Source: Paenibacillus dauci (GTDB lineage Bacteria > Bacillota > Bacilli > Paenibacillales > Paenibacillaceae). From it: 64,000 nucleotides of DNA. Positions 54,470 through 63,915 of the stretch are shown piece after piece (position 1 is the stretch's first letter; every line of letters starts with the position of its first letter). The DNA is taken from contig NZ_KQ040803.1 of the NCBI RefSeq assembly GCF_000971985.1, positions 548 through 64,547 on the forward strand, in the 5' to 3' direction. The translations under genes and the position numbers were made by a program. The notes under the pieces are model-generated. The model was given only the letters and a program-made list of their open reading frames with translations. It did no database searches and was not told the origin of the DNA.

Positions 54470-54724
54470 ATGAGACCGATTATTGAATTTTGCCAGAGCA
54501 ATATGCATAATGGCACAGATCGCATTATGAAGGAGCTCGACAATCATCCCGATTACGATGTAATCGAATACGGTTGTCTGGGGAACTGCGGTCAATGTTA
54601 TGCCATGCCGTATGCACTCGTTAACGGAGAAATTGTCGCATCGGAAGATGTGGATTCCTTATATACATTAATTATGGATAAAATTAATGAGGCGGATGCC
54701 TGGGCTGATCTCGATCTTGATTGA
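54470..54724 (+). CDS. yuzB: YuzB-like protein (DUF1450)
   Basis: 84 aa. MRPIIEFCQSNMHNGTDRIM at the N terminus and a GCLGNCGQCYAMPYALVNGE block with three cysteines, suggesting a metal or Fe-S site. GGAGCG precedes the ATG. Function unknown. Neighbour of yutI and yutJ as in B. subtilis. Confidence 0.9.
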   Translation: MRPIIEFCQSNMHNGTDRIMKELDNHPDYDVIEYGCLGNCGQCYAMPYALVNGEIVASEDVDSLYTLIMDKINEADAWADLDLD

Positions 54725-54739
54725 GATCAGCTTTTTTGT
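54704..54739 (+). terminator. Terminator overlapping the end of yuzB
   Basis: GCTGATCTC pairs with GAGATCAGC, then a T-run; the 5' arm lies in the last codons. Confidence 0.9.
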
Positions 54740-54811
54740 ATTTACAGACATGCCGATTAACCACAATTATGCAATATATCACCAGTCAAAGGCGCGACAG
54801 TGCCTGGCCTA

Positions 54812-55888
54812 TTAACCGAAATGATGTCTGGACATCCAGAGCACGCCACTTTTCAGCAGACGTGGTACACGGCCGGTAACGGAACTTTTGCCACCAAATC
54901 CGAATCCTGAACCAAAGCCTGCATGCTTGCCGAGTGCGCCAAGTGTACCTTTGAGCTTGAGCGGTTGTACTTTGGGTTGTTCACCTTTCCAGCCGGCAAC
55001 GATAACATTGGCAATCTGTTCTGCCTGTGCTTCAGCAGCCTGTGCGCTGGCAGCGAATGGCAGGGATGCGCAGTCACCACATACGAATATTTCCGGACGG
55101 CCTGGAATACGGTACAGATCATCCAGAATGACGCGGCCGGAGTTGTCCTGATTCACGTTCAGCTCATCAACCAGCGGTACCGGACGAATACCTGCGGTCC
55201 ATACCGTAATATCTGCCGGGATACGCTCATCCGGTCCGTTATAGACGCAATCTTCCTCAACGCGGCTGATATTGATTTTGTTACGAATCTCTACATTATG
55301 CTCTTTGAACCAATCCTGTACATACTTGGATAGGCGTGGAGGAGAAGCAGACAGCAGTCTTTCTCCGCGATCCAGAATACGAACATGCAGATCTTCGCGG
55401 CTTTCGCGAATCTCGGCAGCAATCTCGATACCACTCAGTCCGCCACCAACAATATTTACAGTTGCCTGAGGTGGCAGGTTGTTCACACGGCGGTACGTCT
55501 CGCGAGTAGCTTCAAAAGTCTGAATAGTAGAAGTGAATGTATCGGCTCCCGGTACACCATGGAAATTATCGACACAGCCCAGTGCAATCACCAGCTGATC
55601 GTATTCCAGCGGTTCTCCATCGGCAAAAGAAATACTTTTCTCATCCATATTGATGCCATTTACTTCGCCGTAGCGAACAGATAGCTTGGGATGAACAGGG
55701 AATTTGACACGCAGCTCCATATCGGAGGAAGTTCCTGCCGCGAGTGCGTAATATTCGGTTTTGAGTCCCTGGAATGGCATGCGATCCACCAGGATTAATT
55801 GAGTATCCGCCGGAATTTTGGTGTCCAGCAGCTCATGCAGCAGGGTGGTTCCACCATACCCTCCGCCGAGAATGACTAAGTTTTTCAT
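54812..55888 (-). CDS. yutJ: NADH dehydrogenase-like FAD protein (YutJ)
   Basis: 358 aa. Two-dinucleotide-binding-domain flavoprotein: FAD motif ILGGGYGGTTLLHELL at the N terminus, NAD(P) motif VNIVGGGLSGIEIAAEIRES near 150, and GDCASLPFAASAQAAEAQAE near the end. Shorter than type 2 NADH dehydrogenases and without a clear membrane tail. GGGAGAAG precedes the ATG. Keeps company with Fe-S genes (yutI, erpA-like), hinting at electron supply. Confidence 0.9.
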   Translation of the reverse strand: MKNLVILGGGYGGTTLLHELLDTKIPADTQLILVDRMPFQGLKTEYYALAAGTSSDMELRVKFPVHPKLSVRYGEVNGINMDEKSISFADGEPLEYDQLVIALGCVDNFHGVPGADTFTSTIQTFEATRETYRRVNNLPPQATVNIVGGGLSGIEIAAEIRESREDLHVRILDRGERLLSASPPRLSKYVQDWFKEHNVEIRNKINISRVEEDCVYNGPDERIPADITVWTAGIRPVPLVDELNVNQDNSGRVILDDLYRIPGRPEIFVCGDCASLPFAASAQAAEAQAEQIANVIVAGWKGEQPKVQPLKLKGTLGALGKHAGFGSGFGFGGKSSVTGRVPRLLKSGVLWMSRHHFG

Positions 55889-56066
55889 GATATCTTCTCC
55901 CTTTATGCAGTGTGATTAATTGAGAATGTAATAGATTCCCGGATAGAATTACATAGCTTGGAAACGATAATGTATACTGACATCATCCGGCGCAGGGAAG
56001 CCAATAACGAGACCGGGTAATGCCAATCGCCTGACACTATAATAAGTTTATCGGCAGGCGGATAAA

Positions 56067-56127
56067 CGGGCTTTACTTCAATGAGAAAGCATGTGATTAA
56101 CATGCCTGTTCAATTAAGTAAAGCCCG
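56067..56127 (-). other. Long hairpin between mqnE and yutJ
   Basis: CGGGCTTTACTT pairs with AAGTAAAGCCCG, with a nested GCATGT/ACATGC hairpin in the loop. On the minus strand it would follow mqnE but has only a weak T-tail (GTTTATCC). The rest of the 311-bp gap shows nothing clear. Confidence 0.6.
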
Positions 56128-56199
56128 GTGTATAGTGAAATGCAAAGCGCGGATAAAGGTATTGCCTGCGAAAGCGGTGAAGCTCGCGCAGATTAACGG

Positions 56200-57306
56200 T
56201 TATTCGTACACTTGAATTTCGTTATAGAAGGTATCCCGCTCAACCGGAATGCGACCTGCCCCTTTAACGAGCCAGATCAGTTCCTTGCGAGTCAGACCTT
56301 CCGGTGTCAGGGCTCCTGCAGCGTGACTGATACGTTCCTTGAGGATTGTACCGTGTACGTCGGATGCGCCAAACGCCAGAGCCATCTGGGTCAGCTGGGT
56401 ACCGATATTAATGAAATAAGCTTTGATATGATCAATATTGTCAAGCATCAGACGGCTGATCGCGATCGTTTTGAGATCTTCATAAGCCGAGTTGCGACGC
56501 ATAATGCTGGCGTTTTTGCTTTTTGGCTGCATGGATAATGGAATAAATACCTGGAATCCATGAGTCTCATCCTGCAGTTCACGAATCTGGATCATATGGT
56601 TTACACGATCCTCATACGTCTCGATCGAACCGTACAGCATGGTAGTATGCGTACGCATGCCCAGCTCGTGAGCCGTGCGGTGTACTTCCAGATAGCGGTC
56701 TACATTGGCTTTGTTGACACGCATTTTTTTGCGGTATTCGTCCGACAGAATCTCGGCACCACCACCGGTCAGGGATTCCAGACCTGCTGCTTGCAGTTCA
56801 ACCAGTACTTCTTTGATACCCAGACCACTGATCCGGGTAAAGAAATCAATCTCGGCTGCAGTGTAAGCCTTGAGGGTAACATCCGGGAATGCTTCGTTCA
56901 GTGCTTTGAGTGAATCCACATAATATTGGAAAGGCACATTGTTATTGTGACCGCCGACAATATGGAATTCGCGAATGCCCGGGTGAATATGCTGATTCAC
57001 ATAATCGACCATTTCCTGCCCGCTGAGTGTGTAGGAACCTTCTTCGCCTTCATCTTTGCGGAAGTTGCAAAAAGCACAGTGAGCTTCACATACATTGGTG
57101 AAGTAAAGACTCATATTTTCGATGAAATATACTTTTTTGCCGTTCTTGCGCATATTGGCTTCGTTAGCCAGCTGCCCAATCGTCAAAATATCATCGCTCT
57201 CGTATAAATATACCCCATCTTCCAGGGATAAACGCTCACCTGCGCGTACTTTATTGATAATCTCTGCCATCCGTGTATCGGTATGTGGTGTAATAAGGGT
57301 GGACAT
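56200..57306 (-). CDS. mqnE: Aminodeoxyfutalosine synthase
   Basis: 368 aa radical-SAM enzyme of the futalosine route to menaquinone. Cluster motif CEAHCAFCNF near residue 75, VGGHNNNVPFQYYVDSLKAL and GGAEILSDEYRKKM are typical of MqnE/CofH-type enzymes. The C terminus (AFGASDVHGTILKERISHAA) matches MqnE. CAGGAGG lies 8 bases before ATG 57306. Other mqn genes are not in the window, and B. subtilis instead uses the classic men pathway. Confidence 0.9.
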   Translation of the reverse strand: MSTLITPHTDTRMAEIINKVRAGERLSLEDGVYLYESDDILTIGQLANEANMRKNGKKVYFIENMSLYFTNVCEAHCAFCNFRKDEGEEGSYTLSGQEMVDYVNQHIHPGIREFHIVGGHNNNVPFQYYVDSLKALNEAFPDVTLKAYTAAEIDFFTRISGLGIKEVLVELQAAGLESLTGGGAEILSDEYRKKMRVNKANVDRYLEVHRTAHELGMRTHTTMLYGSIETYEDRVNHMIQIRELQDETHGFQVFIPLSMQPKSKNASIMRRNSAYEDLKTIAISRLMLDNIDHIKAYFINIGTQLTQMALAFGASDVHGTILKERISHAAGALTPEGLTRKELIWLVKGAGRIPVERDTFYNEIQVYE

Positions 57307-57752
57307 GCTATATTCCTCCTGTTCTCCTGTGACGCTTCTGTCTCTGGTGTCTAATCCCGTAAGACGCTCTTGTCCTGTCTTACACCAATTTGGCACTATT
57401 GAATAATAGAAGCCTATATTTATGATTCGGTTATCTTTGATTTGTCACAACATTCGACACAACTATATCATTTTTGAAATAACGCCTAATATTCAATATA
57501 CAACAATGTACATAAGAAGTCATCCATATTAACAATAATTGTGAAAAAAGTTACAACGAAAAATAAGGCTAAAAACGTAATTGTTTTTGACAGAAATTCG
57601 ACATTTCACGTCATCGTTCACTATTCATTATAAACCTCTCATCAGACACGGGCAATACAATTACTTAAAAAATGAAGGTTTTAACAAGGTATTCATCCTT
57701 GAGAGGACTGGAGCAGAAGAGTATAATGAAAGAGGAAAAGGAGGGAATACGA
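57307..57752. other. AT-rich divergent intergenic region
   Basis: 446 bp between mqnE (-) and the erpA-like gene (+). AT-rich with no credible ORF. Carries the promoters of both genes and a possible Rex-like palindrome at 57539. Confidence 0.5.
57539..57556. promoter_or_regulatory. Possible Rex-like operator
   Basis: TTGTGAAAAAAGTTACAA matches 14 of 18 positions of the B. subtilis Rex operator as recalled (TTGTGAAATACTTCACAA). It lies between mqnE and the erpA-like gene. Weak because the right half reads TTACAA rather than TCACAA. Confidence 0.3.
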
Positions 57753-58115
57753 ATGATTACAATTAGTGATACAGCGGCTTCACGTATGAAGGAAATTATG
57801 GAGGCACAGGATATTCCGGGGCTGTTTGTACGTGTAGGTGTCAGTGCTGGCGGCTGCAGCGGATTCTCTTATGCCATGGGCTTTGACAGTGAAGAGACAG
57901 AGCAGGATATATATATGGATGTTCAGGAGATGAAGGTTGTCGTTAACAAGGAAGATCTTGGACTGCTGAATGGTCTGGAAATAGATTATGAAGAATCGGG
58001 TCTTGCCGGAGGATTCACGATCAATAACCCTAACGCAATTGCTACCTGTGGATGCGGCGCTTCTTTCCGTACACGTAAAGAAGACGAAGTACTTGCCCAG
58101 CCTTGTGAGGATTAA
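57753..58115 (+). CDS. yutM: HesB/IscA-type Fe-S cluster carrier
   Basis: 120 aa. The three conserved cysteines are in SAGGCSGFSYAMGF and ATCGCGASF. A-type carrier delivering Fe-S clusters to target enzymes such as radical-SAM proteins (lipA and mqnE in this window). AAAAGGAGG lies 8 bases before ATG 57753; upstream frame is dropped. Corresponds to YutM in B. subtilis. Confidence 0.94.
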   Translation: MITISDTAASRMKEIMEAQDIPGLFVRVGVSAGGCSGFSYAMGFDSEETEQDIYMDVQEMKVVVNKEDLGLLNGLEIDYEESGLAGGFTINNPNAIATCGCGASFRTRKEDEVLAQPCED

Positions 58116-58177
58116 TTTGACGTTGGTATAGCAAGTGGTTCATGGATGATCATGATGAACAGCATAATGATTTAAAG

Positions 58178-58219
58178 AACAGCATCTGGATCTGAGAATA
58201 TCAGGATGCTGTTTTTTTG
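58178..58219 (+). terminator. Rho-independent terminator after the erpA-like gene
   Basis: AACAGCATC pairs with GATGCTGTT, then seven T's. Confidence 0.9.
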
Positions 58220-58267
58220 TTATATTGGGGTGGGTATCAAAATACATCGGCAAAGGAGGACAGCAAA

Positions 58268-58789
58268 TTGAAATCTCGTATCATAGCAATGTTAGCCATA
58301 CTTTTGATGATTTCCATAGTATTCAACCTGAAGCAGTATCATGAACGAATCATCAGTATGCCCGGACAGGAAGAGACCAAGAACCATTATGACCTTTTCA
58401 AGAATCGACTGTATCACACGGATCAATCCTTGCAGACTTATCATCAGGCACACTCGACAGCAGCCCAAAATAAAGCGCTCGTACAGGCGGCAGGTTACGC
58501 AGGTGAAGCTGTAAATGAAATTAAGCTGATCAATGCCTATGCGGAGCATCCGCAGGAACAGCCTCTGCTTATACTCGAAAGTGATATCATTCCAATACAT
58601 ACTGCTATTCAACATTATGCTGTTACTGCAGCAGGAGGTCATCATCCTCACACCGCTGATATCAATCAGACAAGTGAGCATGTTAATGAACTCATGACAG
58701 CACTTCAACATACGTCTTTGCATGATGAGCAGTCACTTGCTGAGATTCAGACGGCTGCGGAAGCAGTCAACAGTAGGTACAGGGAGTAA
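58268..58789 (+). CDS. Membrane-anchored helical protein of unknown function
   Basis: 173 aa from TTG 58268 (AAAGGAGG 8 bases upstream). An N-terminal hydrophobic segment (IIAMLAILLMISIVFNL) looks like a membrane anchor or uncleaved signal; the rest is helical, Gln/His-rich and predicted outside the cell. No family recognised. Converges on the metallophosphoesterase gene. Confidence 0.7.
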   Translation: MKSRIIAMLAILLMISIVFNLKQYHERIISMPGQEETKNHYDLFKNRLYHTDQSLQTYHQAHSTAAQNKALVQAAGYAGEAVNEIKLINAYAEHPQEQPLLILESDIIPIHTAIQHYAVTAAGGHHPHTADINQTSEHVNELMTALQHTSLHDEQSLAEIQTAAEAVNSRYRE

Positions 58790-58813
58790 GTACGCCCTGT
58801 ACCTTATTTTTTG
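58776..58813. terminator. Terminator between convergent genes
   Basis: GGTACAGGG pairs with CCCTGTACC, followed by TTATTTTTTG; the 5' arm overlaps the stop of the plus-strand gene. Confidence 0.85.
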
Positions 58814-59520
58814 TGCACTTCGTAGGAGATGCCATTGGTCGTATCGAGTGCATTCAGCTGACCGCCATAGGCAGCTCCGCCATCAATACCTATAATCCGG
58901 TTCACCCCATAATAAATATTGAAGTTGGCAGCATCCTGATGCAGATAAAAAGTAGGCGTATGACCAAATACAACCAGCTGCTCTCCATCATAGCCGGTAT
59001 GAAAAGGTTCACGTATCCAAAATAGCTGACGTTCTGTCGTCTCGGCTGCTGTTTTGCCAGGTTCTACACCAGCATGCACATATAAATAATCCGGCGTCTC
59101 GTAATACAGCGGCAGTCCTGAGATAAATTCCAGATGCTGCTGCAGCTCATCATGGTGGAGATCCGGTAAATGAAAGTCTTCGCCAGATAATGTAATCAAT
59201 TCATCACGCGTAAATCCGTAACTGAGAAGTGTAGCCAATCCGCCGTTTACCTTAAGCCAGCGGTTCCAGTCTGCTTCCCTGCCGCTAGTCAATGCATTGA
59301 ACATTAGATCTTCGTGATTTCCCTTCAGTGCAATAGCTCCCTCACGGGTAAGCTGCATGACACGCTCCAGTGTACCTCGTGAATTGCTTCCGCGATCTAC
59401 ATAGTCACCAAGCAGAATGAGCTGATCCTGCTCCGGTCGATAATCGATGTCATCCAGCAGACGGTCCAGAAGGCTGAGTTCACCATGAATATCACTAATC
59501 GCCAGAGTACGTTCAGACAT
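58804..59520 (-). CDS. Calcineurin-like metallophosphoesterase (ApaH/PrpE-like)
   Basis: 238 aa. PPP-type motifs in order: DIHGELSLLDRLL, GDYVDRGSNSRGTLE, KGNHEDLMFNAL, and a C-terminal GHTP. Could act on phosphoproteins or diadenosine polyphosphates. GGAGGGC precedes the ATG. The CDS begins 4 codons inside the shared terminator at its 3' end. Confidence 0.92.
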   Translation of the reverse strand: MSERTLAISDIHGELSLLDRLLDDIDYRPEQDQLILLGDYVDRGSNSRGTLERVMQLTREGAIALKGNHEDLMFNALTSGREADWNRWLKVNGGLATLLSYGFTRDELITLSGEDFHLPDLHHDELQQHLEFISGLPLYYETPDYLYVHAGVEPGKTAAETTERQLFWIREPFHTGYDGEQLVVFGHTPTFYLHQDAANFNIYYGVNRIIGIDGGAAYGGQLNALDTTNGISYEVHKK

Positions 59521-59678
59521 GAGCAGCCCTCCTTAATATTTATAAATAAAGTATAACGTATTAGTTGTTATTACCCCGATTTATCGGCTTGATGATATGA
59601 CCGGACATCCCATCCTGAATCTGCTAAATATACAGCATTACAGAATATCCAGGATCAATAAGTACTCTCCGTCCAAGC

Positions 59679-59717
59679 CAAACAGCCACCTGTATTCGGT
59701 ACAGGTGGCTGTTTGAC
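59679..59717. terminator. Strong symmetric hairpin
   Basis: CAAACAGCCACCTGT pairs perfectly with ACAGGTGGCTGTTTG around ATTCGGT. Lies just downstream of the minus-strand secreted gene (59731) and can serve as its terminator. Confidence 0.88.
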
Positions 59718-59730
59718 TTGAACGGATTAC

Positions 59731-60321
59731 TTATTTGGTTGTCTTGGTCGTAGTGGTTTTTGTTGTTTTGGCAGCTGTCTGGGCAGGCATAAGTTCGATT
59801 TTGCTTATCTTGGTCGTGCTACCGGATGCGAGAGTGATGAATACAACATCACCGGCTTTGAGGGAAGAGAGCGACTTTTTGGTCTCGGTTGCCTTGGTGC
59901 TGCCTGCTGCATGCGTCACGCTCACTACACTGGTTGCGCTGGTAGTCGTGAGTGTAGTTGTTGTTGTGCTAAATGTCTGGGCGGGAGGCTGACCACCAGT
60001 ATTGGCTTTGGCTTCACCAGCTGCTGGAGGGGTTGGAGCCTCACCACTAGGAGGAGCTTCGCCTGCTTTGGGGGCTGTAGAGCCTTCCGTACCCGAAGGA
60101 ATAGCGGGTTGAGTAGAAGATTTGTAGATTACAATTTTACTGCTGCTAATCGATTTAATTTTGCCGATAACGACATTCTTGTTGTTAGCGGCAGTTTTTG
60201 CCGTTGTAGAAGCAGCCGTTTTGGTCGTTGTTGCTGCATCGGCTGTAGAGAATGACGTTAGCGATCCTGCTAGCAAAGCAGCAGACAGGGCAAGACTGGA
60301 TAATACTTTTATTGTTTTCAT
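59731..60321 (-). CDS. Secreted Thr/Pro/Lys-rich protein
   Basis: 196 aa. Signal peptide (MKTIKVLSSLALSAALLAGS) with likely cleavage near STADA. A short beta segment (NVVIGKIKSISSSKIVIYKS) is followed by a Pro/Gly/Ala linker, a Thr-rich stretch, a second beta segment with LKAGDVVFITLASGSTTKIS, and a Lys/Thr tail. The two beta segments are similar to OB-like or DUF5666-like secreted repeats, but no family is claimed. AGGAGGA precedes ATG 60321. Confidence 0.75.
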   Translation of the reverse strand: MKTIKVLSSLALSAALLAGSLTSFSTADAATTTKTAASTTAKTAANNKNVVIGKIKSISSSKIVIYKSSTQPAIPSGTEGSTAPKAGEAPPSGEAPTPPAAGEAKANTGGQPPAQTFSTTTTTLTTTSATSVVSVTHAAGSTKATETKKSLSSLKAGDVVFITLASGSTTKISKIELMPAQTAAKTTKTTTTKTTK

Positions 60322-60515
60322 GAATGGTATTCCTCCTGGATAATAGATGATAGGGCAAGCCATATGACTTGCTTACAATATGTAGTATAGATTCGTAATA
60401 TGAATTCCTTGTGAATAGAATACTTATTTCAATAGGCTATCTTGATTAACAGTAGCCAAAAGAAATTCAGCTATTGTTCCTATCATTTTCAAAAGTATAT
60501 GAACTTCCCAATAAC

Positions 60516-60565
60516 CAAAAAGCCATCCTCTGCTCCGTTATGAATAAACGGAAAAGAAGATGGCT
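60516..60565 (-). terminator. Terminator of the 75-aa gene (minus strand)
   Basis: AGCCATC-CTC-TCCGTT pairs with AACGGA-AGA-GATGGCT; on the minus strand it ends in TTTTTGG. Confidence 0.78.
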
Positions 60566-60623
60566 AAACAGCCAGCAGATCATTCTGCTGCCGGTAAGAA
60601 AATGGATATATAGCGTTCAGGAA

Positions 60624-60851
60624 TCAATCAGTCTGAAACATGGTCATATCGCGACTGTACAGACTTTTGGTACCGGATTGCAGATTGCGTACACGTACAT
60701 ATTTATTCGTATAGGCTTCTACATACCCTCGGCCGACTTCACAATACACGCCAGCAGGATCTTCCTGCCATACGATAATCAGGCTGCCGGACAGGCCAGC
60801 AGTAAAAAAGTGAATGTCTTCGGTCAACGTATGTTTTTTATTGGATTTCAT
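60624..60851 (-). CDS. Hypothetical protein, 75 aa
   Basis: Unrecognised. Soluble, probably a small beta-barrel: KHTLTEDIHFFTAGLSGSLI, YCEVGRGYVEAYTNKYVRVR, ending RDMTMFQTD. AAGGGGCTCC precedes the ATG. Transcribed alone with a hairpin at the 3' side; size and start signal support a real gene. Confidence 0.65.
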   Translation of the reverse strand: MKSNKKHTLTEDIHFFTAGLSGSLIIVWQEDPAGVYCEVGRGYVEAYTNKYVRVRNLQSGTKSLYSRDMTMFQTD

Positions 60852-61072
60852 GGAGGAGCCCCTTCCTATATTTAAAACCGCCTCAACCGGCGGAATTGTT
60901 CCGGTAAAGATTATACTCCATGACTGCGTATATGGCGATAGCTTTTTTATATAAAATTAGAAAAAACCGGGAACAATACCAATCCCGGTTAATCGGTTCA
61001 AAAAAGCAGTAGAACAGGGAGCAATCTTTATACTTGCATAATGGAAATATGTGGTTGTTATCATCCGATTTC

Positions 61073-61720
61073 TTAAAAATATCCGTACATGTGTCCTTGA
61101 ACGATAATGGCAATGACTGCCAGATGCGCAGGGTAAAAGGCACGCCATAACCAGCGCGGAGGAGCGACAAGCGAGAAGTTCGGACGCAGCTCTGTACGGG
61201 CGGTAATCAGAAGTGTGGAGAATATGCTGTATATCTGAATCAGACTCGTATATCCAGCCAGCACAAAAATAAGAGTCAGCGCAAAATGGGCAAGTACCAT
61301 CACATATCCCGGTACATATCGATAAATCAATATCAGCAGAATACCGTAAGCACCATAATCGGTATGCAGTACTTCAGCAACCAAGCTGAAAACGGCAACC
61401 AGCAGAATCGATACCGGGAACAGTCGTGAAGGTATGCGATCCAGTAGAATTAGCAGTAGCAAACCGATCAGCAAGGTGAACACTACATTCAGATTCGTAA
61501 TATTAAAAGCGAACATGAACGGAAATTGGGAAAGCAGTGCGATAACCATTAGCCGAATCAGATATTTATTTACATTCCGGGTATGCCGGTATCCGACGAC
61601 CAGCAGATAACAGTAGATCGGAAATGCGATCCGTCCGATGATCCGCATATACCGCTCATCAGAAAAAAAGGCATAGCCCAGATGATCAATCAGCATTGTA
61701 ATCATTGCCAACCATTGCAC
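61073..61720 (-). CDS. TraX-family membrane protein
   Basis: 215 aa, about seven helices, with the TraX landmarks MITMLIDHLGYAFF at the N terminus, RIIGRIAFPIYCYLLVVGY, and WRAFYPAHLAVIAII at the end. TraX acetylates F-pilin in plasmids; chromosomal homologues have unknown roles, perhaps acylation. GTG start with GGGAGGTG about 8 bases upstream. No other conjugation genes are near, so it is not evidence of a plasmid. Confidence 0.88.
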   Translation of the reverse strand: MQWLAMITMLIDHLGYAFFSDERYMRIIGRIAFPIYCYLLVVGYRHTRNVNKYLIRLMVIALLSQFPFMFAFNITNLNVVFTLLIGLLLLILLDRIPSRLFPVSILLVAVFSLVAEVLHTDYGAYGILLILIYRYVPGYVMVLAHFALTLIFVLAGYTSLIQIYSIFSTLLITARTELRPNFSLVAPPRWLWRAFYPAHLAVIAIIVQGHMYGYF

Positions 61721-61773
61721 AAGGCCACACCTCCCTATTCATAAACCTATACGATTAACCGACAATCCATGGA

Positions 61774-61962
61774 TCAAAAACTCAGCATGACACCGCGGAC
61801 AGCGAGTGAAATAACCAGCGCTCCGAAAATCACAAAACCTACGCCTGCCGCTCTGCTGTTTTGTTTGAAAAACTTGCCGCCCAGCGCTACCATCATGCCA
61901 CCGATAATAAGCAGCATGAGTGAAATAATAAGGCGAAGGGTGAAGTATACACCAACACTCAA
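61774..61962 (-). CDS. Small two-helix membrane protein, 62 aa
   Basis: Two helices (LRLIISLMLLIIGGMMVALG and RAAGVGFVIFGALVISLAVR) with a short loop KFFKQNS. TTG start with GGAGGT 9 bases upstream. Directly upstream of the TraX-like gene on the same strand, so they may be cotranscribed. No family recognised. Confidence 0.7.
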   Translation of the reverse strand: MSVGVYFTLRLIISLMLLIIGGMMVALGGKFFKQNSRAAGVGFVIFGALVISLAVRGVMLSF

Positions 61963-62333
61963 GCCGATAGACCTCCTTTATTTAAACAATCTCCAATTAA
62001 AATCGATTTGCAATAACCTAATTTTAAACTTCTCTATACTATACGATAAAAACCAGCTGTCTATCCAAGGAAAAGGTGAACAATTTGGCAACATCGGAAG
62101 CGCTGACAGACAGAAAATAGTCACAGACTGGTTGCCAATGAATATCCTGTACTATTCATTATTTCAAAATAGACATAAAAATCGGCTGGTTTATTTCGAT
62201 TTTTGCCCAGAAGAAAAGCGCTTCTCCCGTCCGTTCACGATCATGGAAAGGGAAAAGCGCTTGGCTCCAGTTCGAACTGCGTGACAGGCATATTCCCTGG
62301 CAGCAGAACATTACGGTTAAAATCGATACAGTA
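61963..62333. other. Intergenic region between small membrane gene and yumC
   Basis: 371 bp without a convincing gene. AT-rich near 62000-62060. Contains one hairpin (62212-62264). An open frame on the plus strand looks like non-coding filler. Confidence 0.4.
62212..62264 (-). terminator. Hairpin downstream of yumC
   Basis: AAGCGCTT-CTCCC pairs with GGGAA-AAGCGCTT (12 of 13); on the minus strand the stem is followed by TTTTCTTC. Position suits termination of the yumC transcript. Confidence 0.6.
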
Positions 62334-63332
62334 TTAGAGCTTCATGTTACTGCTGTGTCCCGGAGACAGCTTGGCATCCGGATCTACATATACTTTGGCA
62401 TTATTGATAGCTGTAGGTGCTTCACCAAAACCGACCGCGATCAGCTTCAGCTTGCCCGGATACGTCGTAATATCACCGGCAGCAAAGATACCTTCAACAT
62501 TCGTCTCCATCCGGGAATCAACGATAATGGAATTTTTCTCAATCTCGATTCCCCATTCAGCGATCGGACCGAGCGAGGAGAGGAAGCCAAAGTTGATAAT
62601 CACGTCATCCACTTCGATCTCCTGGGTTTCGCCACTTTTCACATGGGCAAGGGTTACACGCTCGATGCGCTCTTCACCATGCAGTTCAGTGATTTCGGTT
62701 GGCGTTACTACTTTGACATTCGATGCCATCAGGTTCTCTACACTGTGCTCATGGGCACGGAACTTGTCACGGCGGTGGATCAGTGTCACTTCAGCAGCTA
62801 CGGGCTCCAGCATCAATGCCCAGTCTACTGCAGAGTCGCCTCCACCGCTAATCAGTACTTTTTTACCGGCAAAACGGCTCAGGTCGCTGACAAAGTAGTG
62901 CAGGTTGGCTTTTTCGAATTGCTCGGCATTAGGCAGTTCCAGACGACGTGGTTCGAATGCACCTACACCGGCAGTAATGATAACCGCTTTGCTTTCATGT
63001 GTGCCTTTATCTGTGGTAACGACAAAATGACGGTCGCCTTTTTTCTCTACGTTCAGTACTTTTTCTTCCAGACGAATATCTGTATCGAACAGATTCATCT
63101 GCTGCTGCAGGTTGTTGACAAGCTCCTGGGCAGTAATTTTCGGGAAGCCGGCTACATCATAAATATATTTCTCAGGATAAAGGGCAGCGAGTTGTCCGCC
63201 CAGCTGAGGCATACTTTCGATCAGTTTGACAGATGCCTGACGCATACCGCCATAAAAAGCGGCAAACATGCCTGCAGGACCTCCACCAATAATAAGGATA
63301 TCGCTCATTGCTCCGGTGGTTGTAGATGTCAC
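62334..63332 (-). CDS. yumC: Ferredoxin/flavodoxin-NADP+ reductase (thioredoxin-reductase type)
   Basis: 332 aa. FAD motif [20 protein letters not shown] and NADP motif [19 protein letters not shown], with no CxxC disulfide, as in YumC. The C terminus [20 protein letters not shown] matches the family. GTG start at 63332 with GGAGGTG 6 bases upstream. Passes electrons between NADPH and ferredoxin/flavodoxin. Divergent from the ndh-like gene, as yumC-yumB in B. subtilis. Confidence 0.94.
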   Translation of the reverse strand: MTSTTTGAMSDILIIGGGPAGMFAAFYGGMRQASVKLIESMPQLGGQLAALYPEKYIYDVAGFPKITAQELVNNLQQQMNLFDTDIRLEEKVLNVEKKGDRHFVVTTDKGTHESKAVIITAGVGAFEPRRLELPNAEQFEKANLHYFVSDLSRFAGKKVLISGGGDSAVDWALMLEPVAAEVTLIHRRDKFRAHEHSVENLMASNVKVVTPTEITELHGEERIERVTLAHVKSGETQEIEVDDVIINFGFLSSLGPIAEWGIEIEKNSIIVDSRMETNVEGIFAAGDITTYPGKLKLIAVGFGEAPTAINNAKVYVDPDAKLSPGHSSNMKL

Positions 63333-63915
63333 CGTACCACACCTCCATAAGTAATCAAATCTTTACTCATTATAATCGGTTGAGAACGATTTTCAAAGGA
63401 AGGAAATGATCAATATTGTGAAGCCATTAATACCCATTATGTAATTCCTGAAAAATTAAGATTAAATTTTACATGAAATATACTGAAAATTAAATTTTCT
63501 CTTGATCTTTTCAGCGAAAATAGCTATCATTTCAGTTGTGTCGATAATGGTTTGTGACAGAAAACGGACAGTTTTTTGAAAAAAAAGCAAATTTTTTTTG
63601 AAAAAATGGAGCATAAAGGTTACAATATAATGTGACATATCGTATAGCAATATTGAGACAGTATCTCTATTTCTGCCACTCGTTGTGTATATTTTCACAA
63701 TTGCGTACAACGTTCCGTGAAATTTATATACAAGTTTCTGCCAGAATGAAGAACCATTATCCCAGGTTTGGTTAAATAATTTATATCGTTTCAGTGCAGT
63801 GTCTGACTGTCTGTCGTTAACATAAGTGGGCAGCTGGATAATGCACGTAATGAATATCATTATGATTTAGCATTTTCTAATGCTCAATTGAACAAATTGG
63901 AAGGGGAAAACAGAC
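63333..63915. other. Long AT-rich divergent promoter region
   Basis: 583 bp between yumC and the ndh-like gene; strongly AT-rich with T- and A-runs around 63565-63605. A TATAAT at 63627-63632 may be a -10 for the ndh gene. No ORF with a convincing start, and no full Rex box (only TTGTGAA-like half-sites). Confidence 0.45.

Noticed and set aside
61073..61720. Conjugative element suggested by a TraX homologue
   Set aside because: No other transfer, relaxase or integrase genes are present; chromosomal TraX-like acyltransferase-type proteins are common.
61769..62284. 171-aa plus-strand frame downstream of the TraX-like gene
   Set aside because: First third is antisense to the small membrane protein and the rest is AT-rich intergenic sequence with a hairpin. 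No suitable start.
62355..63350. 331-aa plus-strand frame opposite yumC
   Set aside because: It is the antisense shadow of a clear FAD-reductase gene, with no start signal and unnatural composition.
63462..63860. 132-aa minus-strand frame upstream of ndh
   Set aside because: Phe/Ile/Lys-rich translation of AT-rich promoter DNA, without an RBS.
63333..63915. Rex operator upstream of the ndh-like gene
   Set aside because: Only separate half-site-like TTGTGAA and TTCACAA stretches are seen; none forms the 18-bp palindrome.
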